Shown here: positions 12,501 through 24,147 of the stretch, piece by piece
Numbering within the stretch: position 1 is the stretch's first letter
Layout: every line of letters begins with the position of its first letter
Origin: Amyloporia xantha
Lineage: Eukaryota > Basidiomycota > Agaricomycetes > Polyporales > Adustoporiaceae
Reading direction: 5' to 3'
Assembly: GCA_036971615.1 (NCBI GenBank)
Contig: JAYKKR010000010.1
Location: 1,116,001-1,180,000 of the forward strand
DNA length: 64,000 nucleotides
Translations under genes and position numbers: made by a program
Notes under the pieces: model-generated
What the model was told of the DNA's origin: nothing
Database searches by the model: none
Seen by the model: only the letters and a program-made list of their open reading frames with translations

Positions 12501-15500
12501 TATACGAGTCGCCTGGGATCCTGCCCGCCAAATGAGCCCAAGTCGTGACTCTAGATCGTCGTCTGCAGCTTCTATAGTCAGACAACGGATCTTGATCAAA
12601 GTGTTAGGCACAATCTTGGCGGCTTCAGCTTCAGGTATAGGTGGGTCTTCGTATTGACCAGTAGCCACGACGCGCGCTAAATGTCGTGCACTCTTGATGG
12701 TGAGATTAATGTCGAGGATGAGGTCGGCTAAAACGAAATCGAACGGTATATGAAGACGACCACCATCGCCCTCGATGGTGGTAGTAGCCGGACCGTCCGA
12801 GCGTGGAATACGCACTTGCCAATCGGTCAGACGAGCAAATTCCTCCCAGTCCTCTTTCTGAGCTCCATCCTGCATGGCTGTTACAGCCACCGCAAGAATC
12901 ATGCTGCTCCACTTGACGTTGACTCCGTTTCCTGACGAGGTCTGGCATCGGAAATAAGAAAGCCGCGCATACATCTTGCTTTGCAATGGGAAATCGAACC
13001 GCATTTGGATCTCTTTGACATCACACTGAAGGTTGAAAGTAAGTGTAGACGAAGGGAGGCTGGGAACATCAGGTTTTGGAGAAGGTGGGGCGAGCGATTT
13101 CAACGTCTTCAATGCGAGGAGTACATTGTAGATCTGAGCGAGACGTAATGAACTCCGTACTTTCGAAACAAGTACATTGACAACAAGATCATCCTTGGCG
13201 CCCGGTTGTTGTAAACCGTTTGGACGCCTGCCGGACAGTATAACATCAATATCGATGTTCTTGATCCGGAGGAATCCTCGAGAAGCCAAATTCTCATCCT
13301 TTTCTGCATAGCAGTATGGATCGTCAGCAGTGTAGCGTGTCGCGATGGCATCTCGGAGGGCGATATCCCAGAAGGCAACTCCCAACAGGACACGTACGCC
13401 CGAAGTTGCCGCTTGGACAGCATTCGTAGCGACAGCCTTGACTATGTTCTCGGTCGGCAGTGATAAACTCAGCCTCTTCTGGCTGCGAGGAAGCAGCAAA
13501 TTGCGAATCCGCCCGGAATGCCTACCATGGACAGCACTATAGCTCACAGAGACGCCCATGTGCGATGCAACTCCGCGACTAAGTTCCAATTCTTCACCAG
13601 GGGCGAGATCTGGCCCAGTCACAAAACCTACCAAACGACCAATTGACAGCGATGCGGACAACCCGAAGGGCAAGCGATCAAGGACATTACGGGGGGGACG
13701 CGGTGCTGTGGCCGTCCCAGATGCATCTCTCAGATACATCGTGATTCGAGTAAGAGCTTTGATGACTTCCGGCTGCCATAATTCGATGGAAATAGCTTCT
13801 GTGGAGCACTGAAGATATGTGAATAATGACGATAGATCCAAAGTCACCGCACTCGACATCTCGTCTGACACATCGCCGACGGCATTACCATGACCAGAAA
13901 GCTGGACGGCGTCCAACGACAGTAAGCTTTCGCCTGGATAGTCCAATAAGCCAGGAGGTACCCCGACGCGATGACCGCCGTTCAAGTCGGGACCAAAGCA
14001 AACACTGACGAATGTGCGCTGCAATGCACATGTGAGATAGAAATCCATCTGGAGCCCCATGTGGTCGTGTGACGTATGGCCCAAGTGCTTATCGGCCAAA
14101 GACAGGTAATGTGAGTCGAACGACACCAGGAAGCCTTCCGACCGCGCTTCAATCGCAAAAGGCGCTTCGTCGTTTCGAATGCCGGACGAGATCAGGCGAA
14201 TAAGGATAGGCCCAATGTTGACACCAAGGGCAATTCGGGGTACTGGGGACAGGACAGCTGGCAGCAACGGACGAGGGTCGATTTGTTGGGCCTGATTGGT
14301 CTTGTGGGTGAGCAGTCTGTGAAGGATTTCCAGTCTCTCGGTGATTCGGACGGTGCCTACATCAAGGTTCACAGCTAATAGCTGGGAGTTTGGGTCCCCG
14401 GATAGGAAAGTCGGCCCATGCAACCAAGGCGAAGGCCATTGAGAGACGACGGTATCCAGGAGAAAAGGACCCGCCGATACAACCTGTAAGTGATCGAGAA
14501 TAGCGCCCGATCCAGACCTGTCCAGAGTGAACAGGCTGGTGGAAAAGCTGAAACGATAAACGTCCGCGCTCAGATCGTCGTTGGGTACACTCCTGGAACC
14601 CAGCCACTTCCTGTGCATAGAGTTGGCCTCAGGATGACTCAGCCCAGCACTTAGCTCAATCTGGTGTGCGGTTGCTGCAAACGTTTGGGCGACATCCGTA
14701 TCAGTGCGCGGGGCGCAATGCCGCAGAGTAAGCTTTGTGACAGCAAAATGAATCGCCTTCACCATCGTGATATGTGTCCGCTGCTCAATAATGACACGTC
14801 AACGCTCCATCTCTATAAGTAATCAACAGCCACTCACAGTGGTAGCTCCGTTGCTCAGCTTACGGACAGGGGCATGCCGGTGACCCCAGCGGAATCGGCT
14901 AGATGCCTGTAAGATTCAAGGTCATTTAACTATTTCTGAATCAATACTCAGGTAACTGACAGAAGATAAAGCTCCTAGCAATGGTGAGCCAGGCGATATT
15001 GGAGATGACCATGTAAGCCTACGCGTGTTGAGCGGTGATGGTGAGAGAGTCGGTGCGGGTGTAGGTATAGGTGTCAACCCCGCAGGTGCCTCTTCATGCT
15101 CTGAGGGTGTCTGACTTGCGCTGCACTTCTTCTTGACAGTGTTCAAGAGCAGTTGCACAACATCTATGTTCAAATCAATTGAATCCAAAGTGAGGGATGT
15201 CTCCACACTGTGCGCCTCTATCGTTCGATGTGGATCAATTCGGACTGAGACCGTGAATTCCGTTGACGGAATATCCACAAATGTTACGACACCTGAATAA
15301 AGATTCTTGTGAGCTCGGAAAGAGAAAATAAGGACACCTCGATAATCACCAGTAGATGTTGCCGTAGGTAGATCTTTGAGCGAGAAAGCAGATGCAGTGC
15401 CCGAGATGTCCTTGATTCGAAGAGAGAAGGAGGTTGTCACCCGGGTCGCACCCCAAGCTCTGTCCCATGTGCGTCGCACACTGCTCGCAAGCCTAGCATT

Positions 15501-16349
15501 CCAGTCCGCAACACTGGCAAAACGTCTATGGCGGTGATGATGCTGAGGCTGCAGGGAGCTGCCAGGATTTACCACACTGTCCAGCAACGAGAGCGATACT
15601 TTGGTTTGAACTTGAGCCTGAGTCATGGCTAGACGTACCCCGGGCAAAGCAGAAAGCGTGACTTCGGCTGAGTTCAGCTCGAAATCCACGACATGCGTAA
15701 GAGTAGGCAGTGCCCGGATAATCAAACGAAGAGCTCCAACGAAGGATGTCCGGATGATGGGACGCGTATAAGGGTCGAGGAAAGCATACACGACGCCTAG
15801 CGAAGACCTTGATATGGACCATACTCGTTTGGCAAGAGGTGATAGAGCGAAGGGTAGTGGACGTTTACGAGCTAGGGAGGGCTTTAATACTTGGGGTTCT
15901 CTTTTCGCAAGTTCTAACTTGAGGCCTTCCACGACAATAGAGAAGCGACTCGCTGACGTGGAGGACGGACGGTGATAGGAAATGCCCACTCGGTCAATAC
16001 GCCATGTTCCACTTCTAGCACGAAAGTATATTCCGCGTACAGAGCGTAGGCTGATGCTACGCACGCGAAGTCGATTTGTGACAAGTCTGAGTAATGAAGG
16101 GCCGACGTATGTCCTGAATATGAGAGACAACGATACAATTCGGGCAGCCCATAACACGAGGATCGTCCAAACCGAGTAGTCCTGCGGATGGTCGAGCAGG
16201 AGTACTCTGAAAGCAAGGTATATATACGCTAGAAGCATATTGATCTTGACGCGTATAATCAGGCTTCGAATCTGGCCGGAAGTATGTGACCTCACCGGCG
16301 ACGGGTAAATGAATGATGTACTGGACACCCAAGGACTCAGGCTAGACAA
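6538..16349 (-). CDS. FMP27: FMP27/BLTP2 (SABRE, Hobbit) bridge-like lipid transfer protein
   Basis: This giant multi-exon gene encodes roughly 2,800 residues. The N-terminus has a hydrophobic membrane anchor (around VWTILVLWAARIVSLSLIF) followed by the family block RVRSISLRSVRGIYFRARSG. The diagnostic GFWDK motif is at 11637-11651 and splices into LRLVFHWRLKVLFKGEVHLH. The C-terminal part has DLIRVHVPRFTVSANDRHFE, the block RFLMADWTVLPPVGGI (exons joined at ~8045/7990) and LEYRNQTSSFEELVDQFIP near the end. Clear introns include 14781-14837, 7314-7383 and 7183-7231. Family members form long hydrophobic grooves at ER-plasma membrane contacts and move phospholipids. The start is either 16349 or the ATG at 16238, which is closer to the anchor. 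The last ~150 residues are Ser-rich and low-complexity. No break was found in the family blocks I checked. Confidence 0.93.
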
Positions 16350-17066
16350 GGGGGGTAGAATACGCGTCTAGCCAGCATCAGTTTGTCGACACGCCTCGAG
16401 GCCGTAGATGTGCTTAGTGGAAGGCAAGAGTTGTGGAGGTAGACGCGCAGACAAGGCTGAAGCAGCAAGCTTCCGACCTCGCCACGTGCCGTTCGGAACG
16501 AAAATCTCGATTCGATCGACGGCCGACAGGGTCGTCCATACGTTTCTGACCCCAACTCATGCACGTCCGATGCCTGGGCCGCTTCGAGTAGAAGTTAAAT
16601 GGAAGTCGAGAGTAAATTGACTGATACACCAATATTATGATCTCACAACTCCAGTGAAGATTGATGAACTCGATACATCACTGTCATTAATTCTTAATAC
16701 AGTAGGTCCCGAAATATGAATCGATCAGCCGCGGACTCGGACTCGGATGTGACTGAAGTGTCAGTCAACAAGAGTCGACCATCATAATGAACGGAATCCA
16801 TATTCTCTCGGGCGATGTTTCGCAGGAATGCACATCGACTACATATTCAAGGGGGCCTGAAGTGACGCAGCGCCATTTCCTCAATCAAACATGCACCCTG
16901 CAATACCGTAGAAGAAAATACTCTATAATAAAGATGATACCAGCCAGAGGATTGACTTGCGGGACCCCAGTAAAGTAATACAGTAAACAGCTTCCGTGGC
17001 CCAAGTATATAGCTCAAGCACACAACCATGAAGTTTCTTTTTGCTATTTCAAGAATGTTGGTTGAA
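16350..17066. other. intergenic, nothing recognised
   Basis: This is the interval between the FMP27 start and the DPB2 stop, both on the minus strand. It must contain the FMP27 promoter. One ACGCGT lies near 16360. Short ORFs on both strands have no family resemblance. No RNA gene or repeat was seen. Confidence 0.6.
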
Positions 17067-19295
17067 TTAATCATCGAAATCCATGTCAAGTATGCTACCA
17101 AAGAACAAGTGAGGATAATCACAGGCAAGCAGCAACAAGCTGGACGTACCACTCCTCAGACTCTCTTCGTGACGGTGTATACGCAGAGAACGCAAAAGAA
17201 TTTCCTACAAAACTGCCTGGATTGAACACATGACAGCCTTCATAAGTCATCTGGTACCTGTCGTACTTGTCTGCGAGCACGACCTAACAGCAAACACATT
17301 CATCAGTGGCTCGACCCTGGGATACACCGGAAATTCAAACGCACTGCCGTAGGGAGCGGATATAACCGCAGCGTATGATCAAAATCAGATAGGACAGGTT
17401 GTATGGACGTGGTCAATGGGATGAGGTGACTTTGGTCAAGAATGGATTGGACGAGCTACAAGACAAGGTCATAAGCGATGGGATACTTCGCCAGTCAACC
17501 AGAAGTCAACAGTCTCACGTAACGCTTCAGGTCATCGTTCTTGACGTCGGGCTTCACACCGACTAGGTTACGAAGCATCTTCGCCATAAGGTTCTCTCTG
17601 AATATCACAATCTCCTGCTCAAAGAATTTGATACGACACGGATTCGTAGCAAAGTGCACCTTTGGTACGCGCGACCTCAGTCGAGACCCAAACGTTGACA
17701 ACAATGGCTGTCGAGGCAGAACAGAGTTAATGGTCACATCCAAAGGTCCCGGAACAAATACGAAGTGCGTCGTCCGCGTGATTAATGGATACGAGGCTAT
17801 CAGATCAGCTAGGGAGTCTAGATTATCTGCAGACGGAATATTGCATCAAAGGTGACGTGAAATACAGAACTGGATGTACCTTGAAATTTCCGAACTTCCC
17901 TGCTGTTTCCTTGTGGAATTCCGCGACTGCTGAAATTACCGCAGAAGATCATGACCTTTGGAATGAAGCTATTTTCTATGCAATTGTCGAACATCTTTCG
18001 AAGGCCGCGGAGCGTATCTGGATGATCTAGCCAAACATCGGATAACACAAAAAACCGCAAGTCTGGGAGGTCGAGGCGAACACGCGCTGCGAGTTGTGTC
18101 TATGTACAAGCCGTACAGAACATGAGAGCATGCAGATACGTAGGTCGAAGAAAACGTACGTCCTCTAGCAACGTTGTTGCGCCCTGCCCGAGAAAGTCTA
18201 CGTGACCGTAAATGGATCTAACAACAGTCAAAACCGAGCATTATTGAATGCTAACTAGTTCGCAGACCTTGCAGTTTCCCGACTCTCACATGGAGGATGT
18301 CCAATAGCTATGACGGTCAAGGTCGCTTCTTCCGTGTACTCTCCTTCGACCAAAGCGAAGCATCCTTCCGTGAATAAGCCCTCGCTTGGTTGATCCTATG
18401 TATAGCGTAATTGGTACTTAGCACGCGCAAATCAGTTGAATTGACGTACTAACTGCGAAAAATCAAGCTCTACAGCACCATCTTGATCTTCGACACACAA
18501 CTTTCCTTCTTTGTTGTGAGATAGCATGCCAAAAAGCAGAAAGCGATCTCCAGCACGACCGAGTAGTTGTTTGGTAGATCTCAACTATCAGGAAATTTTG
18601 ACAATGCCGAAATACGGGAAAAAAGGTCTGTACGCACCGTCAATAGATGCTCTCTATCGCGAGATGGTAAGGTAGAAGGAGAGAAGTGGTCATTTCTGAG
18701 AATGGTCTGTTTGATAATGTTGAGCCTGTTCCGCATCGCCATAATCCGGGAATCCGCGGAGCCTGACATTGTTAGGGATCCTGTTGCTCTGTGTAACACA
18801 AATTTACAGTGTCCATCAGTATTTCTGAGATTAGCTGAACTTACCTTTCGAACGTGCTCCTTTCATAAGACCAATGCCACAAGGGCATGTCGAATGCGTT
18901 TATGATAAAGAAGTGACTTTCTGGGTCCAAAAGCTCGTGTTCTGGACCTTGATTGTCTCCGGAGCCCTGGAATGCTTCGTACACCCTCTGTAGTACATCC
19001 AATGAAACCTTCATTTGCGCATCTAGGAAGCACCGTCATACGTAGACTTGCTGCAGTCGAAACAACACTTACCGTCTTGCTTATTGTACTCCTTGGCAAT
19101 CCATTCAATAGAGTACTCAACTTCTTCATCAGCAATTTCATGCCGATCTAGAATTTCTTCGAGAAATTCTAGTGCCTCCGAACCCAACGAATGGCTGTAT
19201 TTACGGAAGACCTGAGACATAGATTACACGACAATAATCGACGATAAACGTCTTGAGTATACCTTTATGATCACCCTCTGACGTGGATCAGACAT
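17067..19295 (-). CDS. DPB2: DNA polymerase epsilon subunit B (Dpb2/POLE2)
   Basis: The protein is the second subunit of the leading-strand replicase, which also ties polymerase epsilon to the CMG helicase through GINS. The ATG at 19295 begins [11 protein letters not shown] and splices into [20 protein letters not shown]. Later exons give [32 protein letters not shown], the OB-fold region ([20 protein letters not shown]) and the inactive calpain-like phosphoesterase region: [30 protein letters not shown] and [20 protein letters not shown]. The last exons carry [20 protein letters not shown] and end in CILDMDFDD. All joints use GT-AG introns of about 50-60 nt in frame. Three ACGCGT sites sit 35-97 bp before the start, as expected for a G1/S gene. 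Confidence 0.95.
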
Positions 19296-19329
19296 TTTTT
19301 CGCGATTTGACAGTTTAGTAGCAGGGGTG

Positions 19330-19392
19330 ACGCGTTAGTGGCCTGAGGGTAGGAACTTGGACGCGACGCGACGCGTCGAATCTAAAACGCGT
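19330..19392. promoter_or_regulatory. triple ACGCGT (MCB) cluster at DPB2 promoter
   Basis: ACGCGT occurs at 19330-19335, 19371-19376 and 19387-19392. The middle site ends a run of three GACGC-type units (19360-19376). ACGCGT is the MCB element bound by MBF (Mbp1-Swi6 in budding yeast), which activates replication genes at G1/S. Its position immediately upstream of DPB2 fits that role. MBF binding in this species is inferred. Confidence 0.7.
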
Positions 19393-19447
19393 TCGAGTCG
19401 ATCGCGTCCCTTTTCGTCAACGTGACCAAAGGACCTTTAGCGCCCAT

Positions 19448-19809
19448 AGGGCTGCTCAATTCTGCTCGCTCGGTGCGCGCTCGTCTGAGTACCTACCCGT
19501 TTTGGCCGTTTCCACTCGGCAGCCACGGCAAGCAGACCAGGCTGGGTCCTGGTATGGGTGAAGGTTTTCCTGACTGCAGGCTTGGCCAAAAAATTCGCAA
19601 AAGTCATTAGCATTTTTGTAAATGTATCCATAGCCTGTGCTAAAGGTTTGGGCACGAGAATAGCTCGCACACGTCAGGGAATAATACACCTACACCCTGT
19701 GCAGCGCAGGTGGCTCATGCAGCGCGCTCGGATTTAGCCGTGTCCGAATAACCTAAACAAGGAGGTGCTTGAGTGAGCGCGCACCAAGCGAGCAGAATTG
19801 AGCAGCCCT
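19448..19809. mobile_element. MITE-like insertion with 35-bp terminal inverted repeats
   Basis: The sequence starting AGGGCTGCTCAATTCTGCTC at 19448-19482 is repeated in inverted orientation at 19775-19809, with a single mismatch over 35 bp. Weaker inverted similarity continues another ~25 bp inward (the ACCT and GTTT blocks). The element is ~362 bp, has no meaningful coding capacity and is flanked on both sides by CAT, a possible 3-bp target duplication. These are the features of a miniature inverted-repeat transposable element. The near-identical ends suggest fairly recent movement. It lies 153 bp upstream of the DPB2 start codon. The superfamily cannot be assigned with confidence. Confidence 0.8.
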
Positions 19810-20012
19810 CATATGCATGCGCTGCCAACTTGCTGCCAACAGTCGGACAGAGAGCCGTCTGTCTTTGGTCGTTGTGTGGAAAATGAAAGTGTCTCATCGA
19901 AGAGGGAAGTCTCAGACAAGTGAGGTTGACTGTATCCACATTCGCATCACGATTTTGATATCGGTCTCTCTAAGTCGAACATGTAATGAACGACGAAACA
20001 CCAGTATGTGAA

Positions 20013-20988
20013 TCACGACTTAAATATGTCAGCCCAGACATCCCTCAACTCCTCTAGATTGGAAATGACTACAATGCCACCATCATATGCACTCCCTGCT
20101 ACATCCTTCCCAATTTCCTTGGCTTTGCCTCCCTCTACGGCAACGAGACCGTGTTCACAGAAATGTACACACCTGCCCCACCCAAGCTTTCGGGCGGCAA
20201 CTATGTTTGTTCTGCTGTCGTCCACGAAATAACACTTGGATGGATCAGTAATAGCAGCCTTCCTAAGAGCCTATGGTGCTGTCGTTAGTAGATACGTTTG
20301 CTAGCTCTAGAATAAGAACGTACTGCGGTGTAATACTCAGCTTCAGGCTTACACGAGAAATTAGGGATTGAGTAGTCGCAATATACGACGCCTTCAATCA
20401 GATCTTCTACTCCCAAGATGCGCAGAACACGCTGAGCATGCTAGAGCATTGTGTCGGCTCTCATCCATGTGCGGATATTGAGGGCTGGGGACACACCGTT
20501 CGATATGCGTTTGTCAAAGCCCACACACGGGCCTTACTTCGATCAATGTCTTCCAAAAGCTTCCGAAGCTTAGCGTCCGGCTTGAGCATTTCTTCTAGAG
20601 GGAGGGAGCCGTCGCATTTACGATCGAAATCTAACGGGTCTGCAAGGCGCGATTTCATGAGCACCGCTAATTATGGGGACTCACCAGAATCCCTCACCAA
20701 TTTCATGATGCCGAACCAGACCACGCAGAGCAAGACCGTATTGAGTGTAATATTTATGATGAAGTTCTGAGGCTTCTTCTTCCGGGAAACCAAGAGACAC
20801 GAAATAGGCTAAGGGATGTCCAAGTAAGTGCATCAATGCAAAAGCGCAGACAACAGATGATCGAGACCGTGTATGCGCTCTCCCATCGCTTGAGATATGC
20901 GTGCACTAGCAGAGTACAAGGTATTATCAATGTCCAGCCAGACTATGTAACGATCATCGCCGCCTGGAGAGACAGCAGAATGCCACAT
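20013..20988 (-). CDS. SDT1: pyrimidine 5'-nucleotidase, HAD superfamily (Sdt1/Phm8-like)
   Basis: This is a cytosolic HAD-fold phosphatase that dephosphorylates pyrimidine (and related) nucleoside monophosphates. The ATG at 20988 gives MWHSAVSPGGDDRYIVWLDI, including HAD motif I, D-I-D-N-T, whose first Asp is the nucleophile. It splices through GFPEEEASELHHKYYTQYG and then ARVWALTNAYRT, where motif II is the Thr of LTN. Next come VVYCDYSIPNFSCKPEAEYY, with the motif III Lys, and YFVDDSRTNIVAARKLGW, with motif IV DDS. The C-terminus is EELRDVWADIFKS. Exons join in frame across introns of about 50-70 nt. The gene is head-to-tail with DPB2, with the MITE in between, and divergent from eL6. Whether the orthologue is Sdt1 or Phm8 cannot be decided. 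Confidence 0.88.
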
Positions 20989-21480
20989 CAGTTTCGTCTA
21001 TGCACTAAGTGATGAGTACGATCTAAGTCTGACTTGTGCTTTCGGTAGGGGCTTCCATCCTTGAAAATGTTGAAGCGTTGGGTAACCAGGACAGTCGTGT
21101 TCACTAAACCAGACTCCCAAAGCAGAAACTTGGAGGAAGAGGGTCAAAGGCAGGCATTCAACGACGAGCGGCCCGAAAGGAGAGCGCCCAGTCCGAATGT
21201 AGTCAGCGTCTAGTATGCTGACTAAGCAAACCCGCACAGACGAATCTTCACCAAGAGGGCTGTCAACGTAGTCCAGCAAACCTCAAGACACGACTCGGTG
21301 AGCATTTATTCTTCTCTGTCGTCCTGGGAGCATGCATTATTCGACGTTCATTGATCGTGGTGCATTGGATGGAGACATTGGATGGAGAATTGAGATGGAT
21401 GCAGAGATGTCAATTAGGATGGCATCCCATTATGCCTGGTCAGGTCTGTCTTTTACGATGCTGATACTACCTCACTACAG
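20989..21480. promoter_or_regulatory. divergent promoter with probable eL6 5'UTR intron
   Basis: This interval separates the starts of the nucleotidase (minus) and eL6 (plus). The sequence right before the eL6 ATG reads CTGATACTACCTCACTACAG, a branch-site-like element plus a CAG acceptor ending exactly at 21480. A GTGAGC donor is at 21298. An intron of ~183 nt in the 5'UTR, common for fungal ribosomal protein genes, is therefore likely. No other gene was seen. Confidence 0.55.
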
Positions 21481-22252
21481 ATGGCCCGCAGCAAGGAACT
21501 TGTACCCAGTGTGGGACGTCTCTCTCGCTCCCAAGTCTACGCTCGCCGTGGTCTGTTCAAGGGCGTCAAAAAATCTGAGAAGCCTGCTGCCTCGGACGCC
21601 GCAACGACTAAGGAGGTCGAGATTGGAGGAGAGAAGAATGGTGGAAAGCGTGTTGTCCCCGTAGCGAAAGCGCCACGGTTCTATCCTGCTGAGGACGTCC
21701 GTCAACCCAAGAAAAGCCGCAAGTCACCGAAACCCGCGAAACTTCGTTCATCCATCACACCTGGCACTGTCCTCATCTTGTTGGCGGGTCGTTTCCGGGG
21801 GAAGCGAGTGGTGTTTTTGAAGCAGTTGGAGAGTGGATTGCTGCTGGTGACCGGCCCTTACAAGGTCAACGGTGTGCCCCTTCGCCGTGTCAACCAAGCC
21901 TATGTTATCGCGACGTCGACAAAGATCGAGCTCGGTGACTTCAAGGTGAGTTCTCATTTGTCTCTTGATGTACGCGCATCTTTACAATATGTGATGCTAG
22001 GCTGATGAGAAGATCAACGACGCATACTTCGCGAAACCCGCCGCCAAGGCATCTCGTTCAGCGGAAGCCGAATTCTTCTCCGAGGGCAAGCCCAAGGAGA
22101 AGGAGGCCTTCCCCGAATCGAAGTCCAGCGATCAAAAGACAGTCGACGCTGCAGTCATTGCTGCCATCAAGAAGACGGAGAGCCTGAACAAGTACCTGAA
22201 GGCGAGCTGGGGTTTGTCGAAGGGCCAGTTCCCTCACGAGATGGTGTTCTGA
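21481..22252 (+). CDS. RPL6: 60S ribosomal protein eL6
   Basis: This is a cytosolic large-subunit protein of 238 residues. Exon 1 is 21481-21945 and exon 2 is 22001-22252, joined across a 55-nt intron (GTGAGT...GCTAG). Family signatures are [10 protein letters not shown] near residue 20, the KOW-like core with [20 protein letters not shown] and [20 protein letters not shown], then [20 protein letters not shown]. The end is [17 protein letters not shown], the usual eL6 C-terminus. The basic N-terminal extension is typical for fungi. The start is fixed by the [14 protein letters not shown]-terminus just after a splice-acceptor-like sequence. Confidence 0.96.
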
Positions 22253-22592
22253 GGGCGGGGTTAGTCTTGAGATGCAGTTGGGGGGTTGGACGCAGGGCAG
22301 CAGAGACCTTCCGACATCTAGCCTATGATCACGATATGCCATGTAGCATGCATATGTCATTTTTTATCCAAGGCCGCTGGACAGAGGACGAGCACTACTC
22401 TCGGGTCTCGTGGCTGTCACAGTGTAAACCTGTATATCCTTGGAAATGCTTGAATCGTTTGAAACACGACCGTGATAGCCGTTCTTTCTGGGTAGCTCCT
22501 CGACGCTCAGCTGGGGAGGTCGTTGGCTAGGACGTCGGACATTTCAATACGCAAGCTCCGGTCGCTGCAGTGACACGCGATCCGCGATTCCA
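22253..22592. other. intergenic (eL6 3' end / COX18 promoter)
   Basis: This is tail-to-head spacing between two plus-strand genes. It should contain the eL6 terminator and the COX18 promoter. No gene, repeat or RNA was recognised. Confidence 0.6.
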
Positions 22593-23720
22593 ATGCTGAC
22601 CGCGACGTTCACAAGGTCGTCTCCGCTCCGGTGCAGGACATTCTTACGGCCATGCCGGTATAGGAAGACAACGACCACACAACGAACCTTTGCATCTGCA
22701 GCGATTCAGAGCCTCACGGATGGCTTTCTAGATCTAGCTGTTGCGCTACCTCTGCCGCCGAGTCTTCCGCCGTACTCTACTACTATTATTCTCGTGACGG
22801 TTGCTACTCGTCTTATCTTTACTGTGCCGTTCTCCGTCTGGGTGAGATTCCTTGTGAATGGCTCACTCCGAGTGTTCTGACCGACTGACCTTGCTAGGCG
22901 AAAAACCGACAATGGAGAGCAGAAAACCTTGTCGTCCCGCAACTCAAGCAGGAGATGCCACAGCTACATCAAAAGATCCTTCAAGACATGAAGAAGGATA
23001 ACTTCCGAGGGGACAAAAATGCCGTGCTAGCTGAGCTCAATAAAAGAGCGAAAGTACTGGTGTGTTTGTGTTCGCGCCGAGAGCTTCATTGCCGTCTCTG
23101 ACTGGGCAAGCGATAGAGCAAAGTACGCAAGAACGAGTTGCTCGCTTTGCATCGGTGTTCTCCCTTGCCGACTGTGCTCATGCCGCCGTTGACGCAACTG
23201 CCGCTGTTCGTCGGATTCAGTGTGGTGCTGAATAAAGCATCGCAGTCGCCCAGTGTTTTCGACTCAGAGTCCTTTTGCACTCTCACGTCTTTAAGCCATT
23301 CGGATCCCACTGCGACGCTTCCAATAGTGCTCGGCCTCATCACACTGGCGAACGTTGAAACAGCGCGGTGGTTCGTCGGCGCCGCAGCGTTGCAGAGGGA
23401 GAAGAAGGTCGCGCAATGGGTGGCCGCTCGGCGTGCAAAAGGAGAAGCCGTTTTCGAGCCTAGGAAGGTCATCCAATCCAGTCTCAGGATTATGTCGGTT
23501 GCCCGCATCCTCATCGCTGCTGTGGTTCCTGGGGTACGTGACGCCTTGCAATGTAGTCCATCTCTCCCACTCATCGAACCTTGTGCAGAGCATCGAAGTT
23601 TACTGGATTGCTTCGGCCAGTTTTGGTCTTCTTCAGTCATGGACTCTTGACTGGTGGGATGCCAGGAGGACTCGTAAACATCAAGAATCGCTGCAGACAC
23701 CACCCACGTCAACATCGTGA
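22593..23720 (+). CDS. COX18: mitochondrial membrane insertase Cox18 (Oxa1/YidC family)
   Basis: Cox18 inserts the Cox2 C-terminal segment across the inner mitochondrial membrane. The four exons are 22593-22841, 22898-23059, 23117-23533 and 23589-23720, giving 319 residues. All introns are 55-57 nt and in frame. The N-terminus is an Arg/Ser/Thr-rich presequence (for example RSSPLRCRTFLRPCRYRK). The first conserved segment is PPYSTTIILVTVATRLIFTV, followed by the matrix loop AKNRQWRAENLVVPQLKQEM. The LPTVLMPPLTQLPLFVGFSV block and two later hydrophobic helices complete the Oxa1-type core. There is no long C-terminal coiled coil, which favours Cox18 over Oxa1. It is convergent with the DUF7704 gene. 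Confidence 0.85.
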
Positions 23721-24147
23721 ACGCTTGACCCTTTTGCTACTGCCCTCTTGTTGGACATGACTTCACCTTGTCAAAAGACCGTTTATACGGTGAGTTGTGG
23801 GCGTTCCAGTGTGCCAATTAGGATGACTAAAAAAGTGGTACGAGAGAGCCAGCTGCTGCTCCGAAGGAGTGCTAGGCACTCTGTGATAGATTCTTGATCT
23901 AATATGACCGTCTCGCTTTTCTCTGGACTCTTTCATTCAGAAGCTGACTACTTTTCATAGGAATACTTTACTGTTCTGCCTGTTGTCTCATCGCGCGTTT
24001 TCCGAGAGGAATCCAATTCCTAGGTCTGGATAAACATTGCTATATACATCCTCGTAGTGCCGAAAGGTCGCTCCACTTACTACCACCCTCACCCTTGCAA
24101 ATAGACCTATAAATATACACTAATAGATAATCCTGCAGACCAGTAAG
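23721..24147. other. intergenic, convergent 3' ends
   Basis: This is the interval between the stop codons of COX18 and the DUF7704 gene. I see only 3'UTR-type sequence. Confidence 0.6.

Noticed and set aside
11358..14765. 1,135-codon ORF as a separate gene from 14922-16349 and 6538-10873
   Set aside because: Splice sites and family motifs join these pieces into one FMP27 protein. Calling them separately would split one gene.
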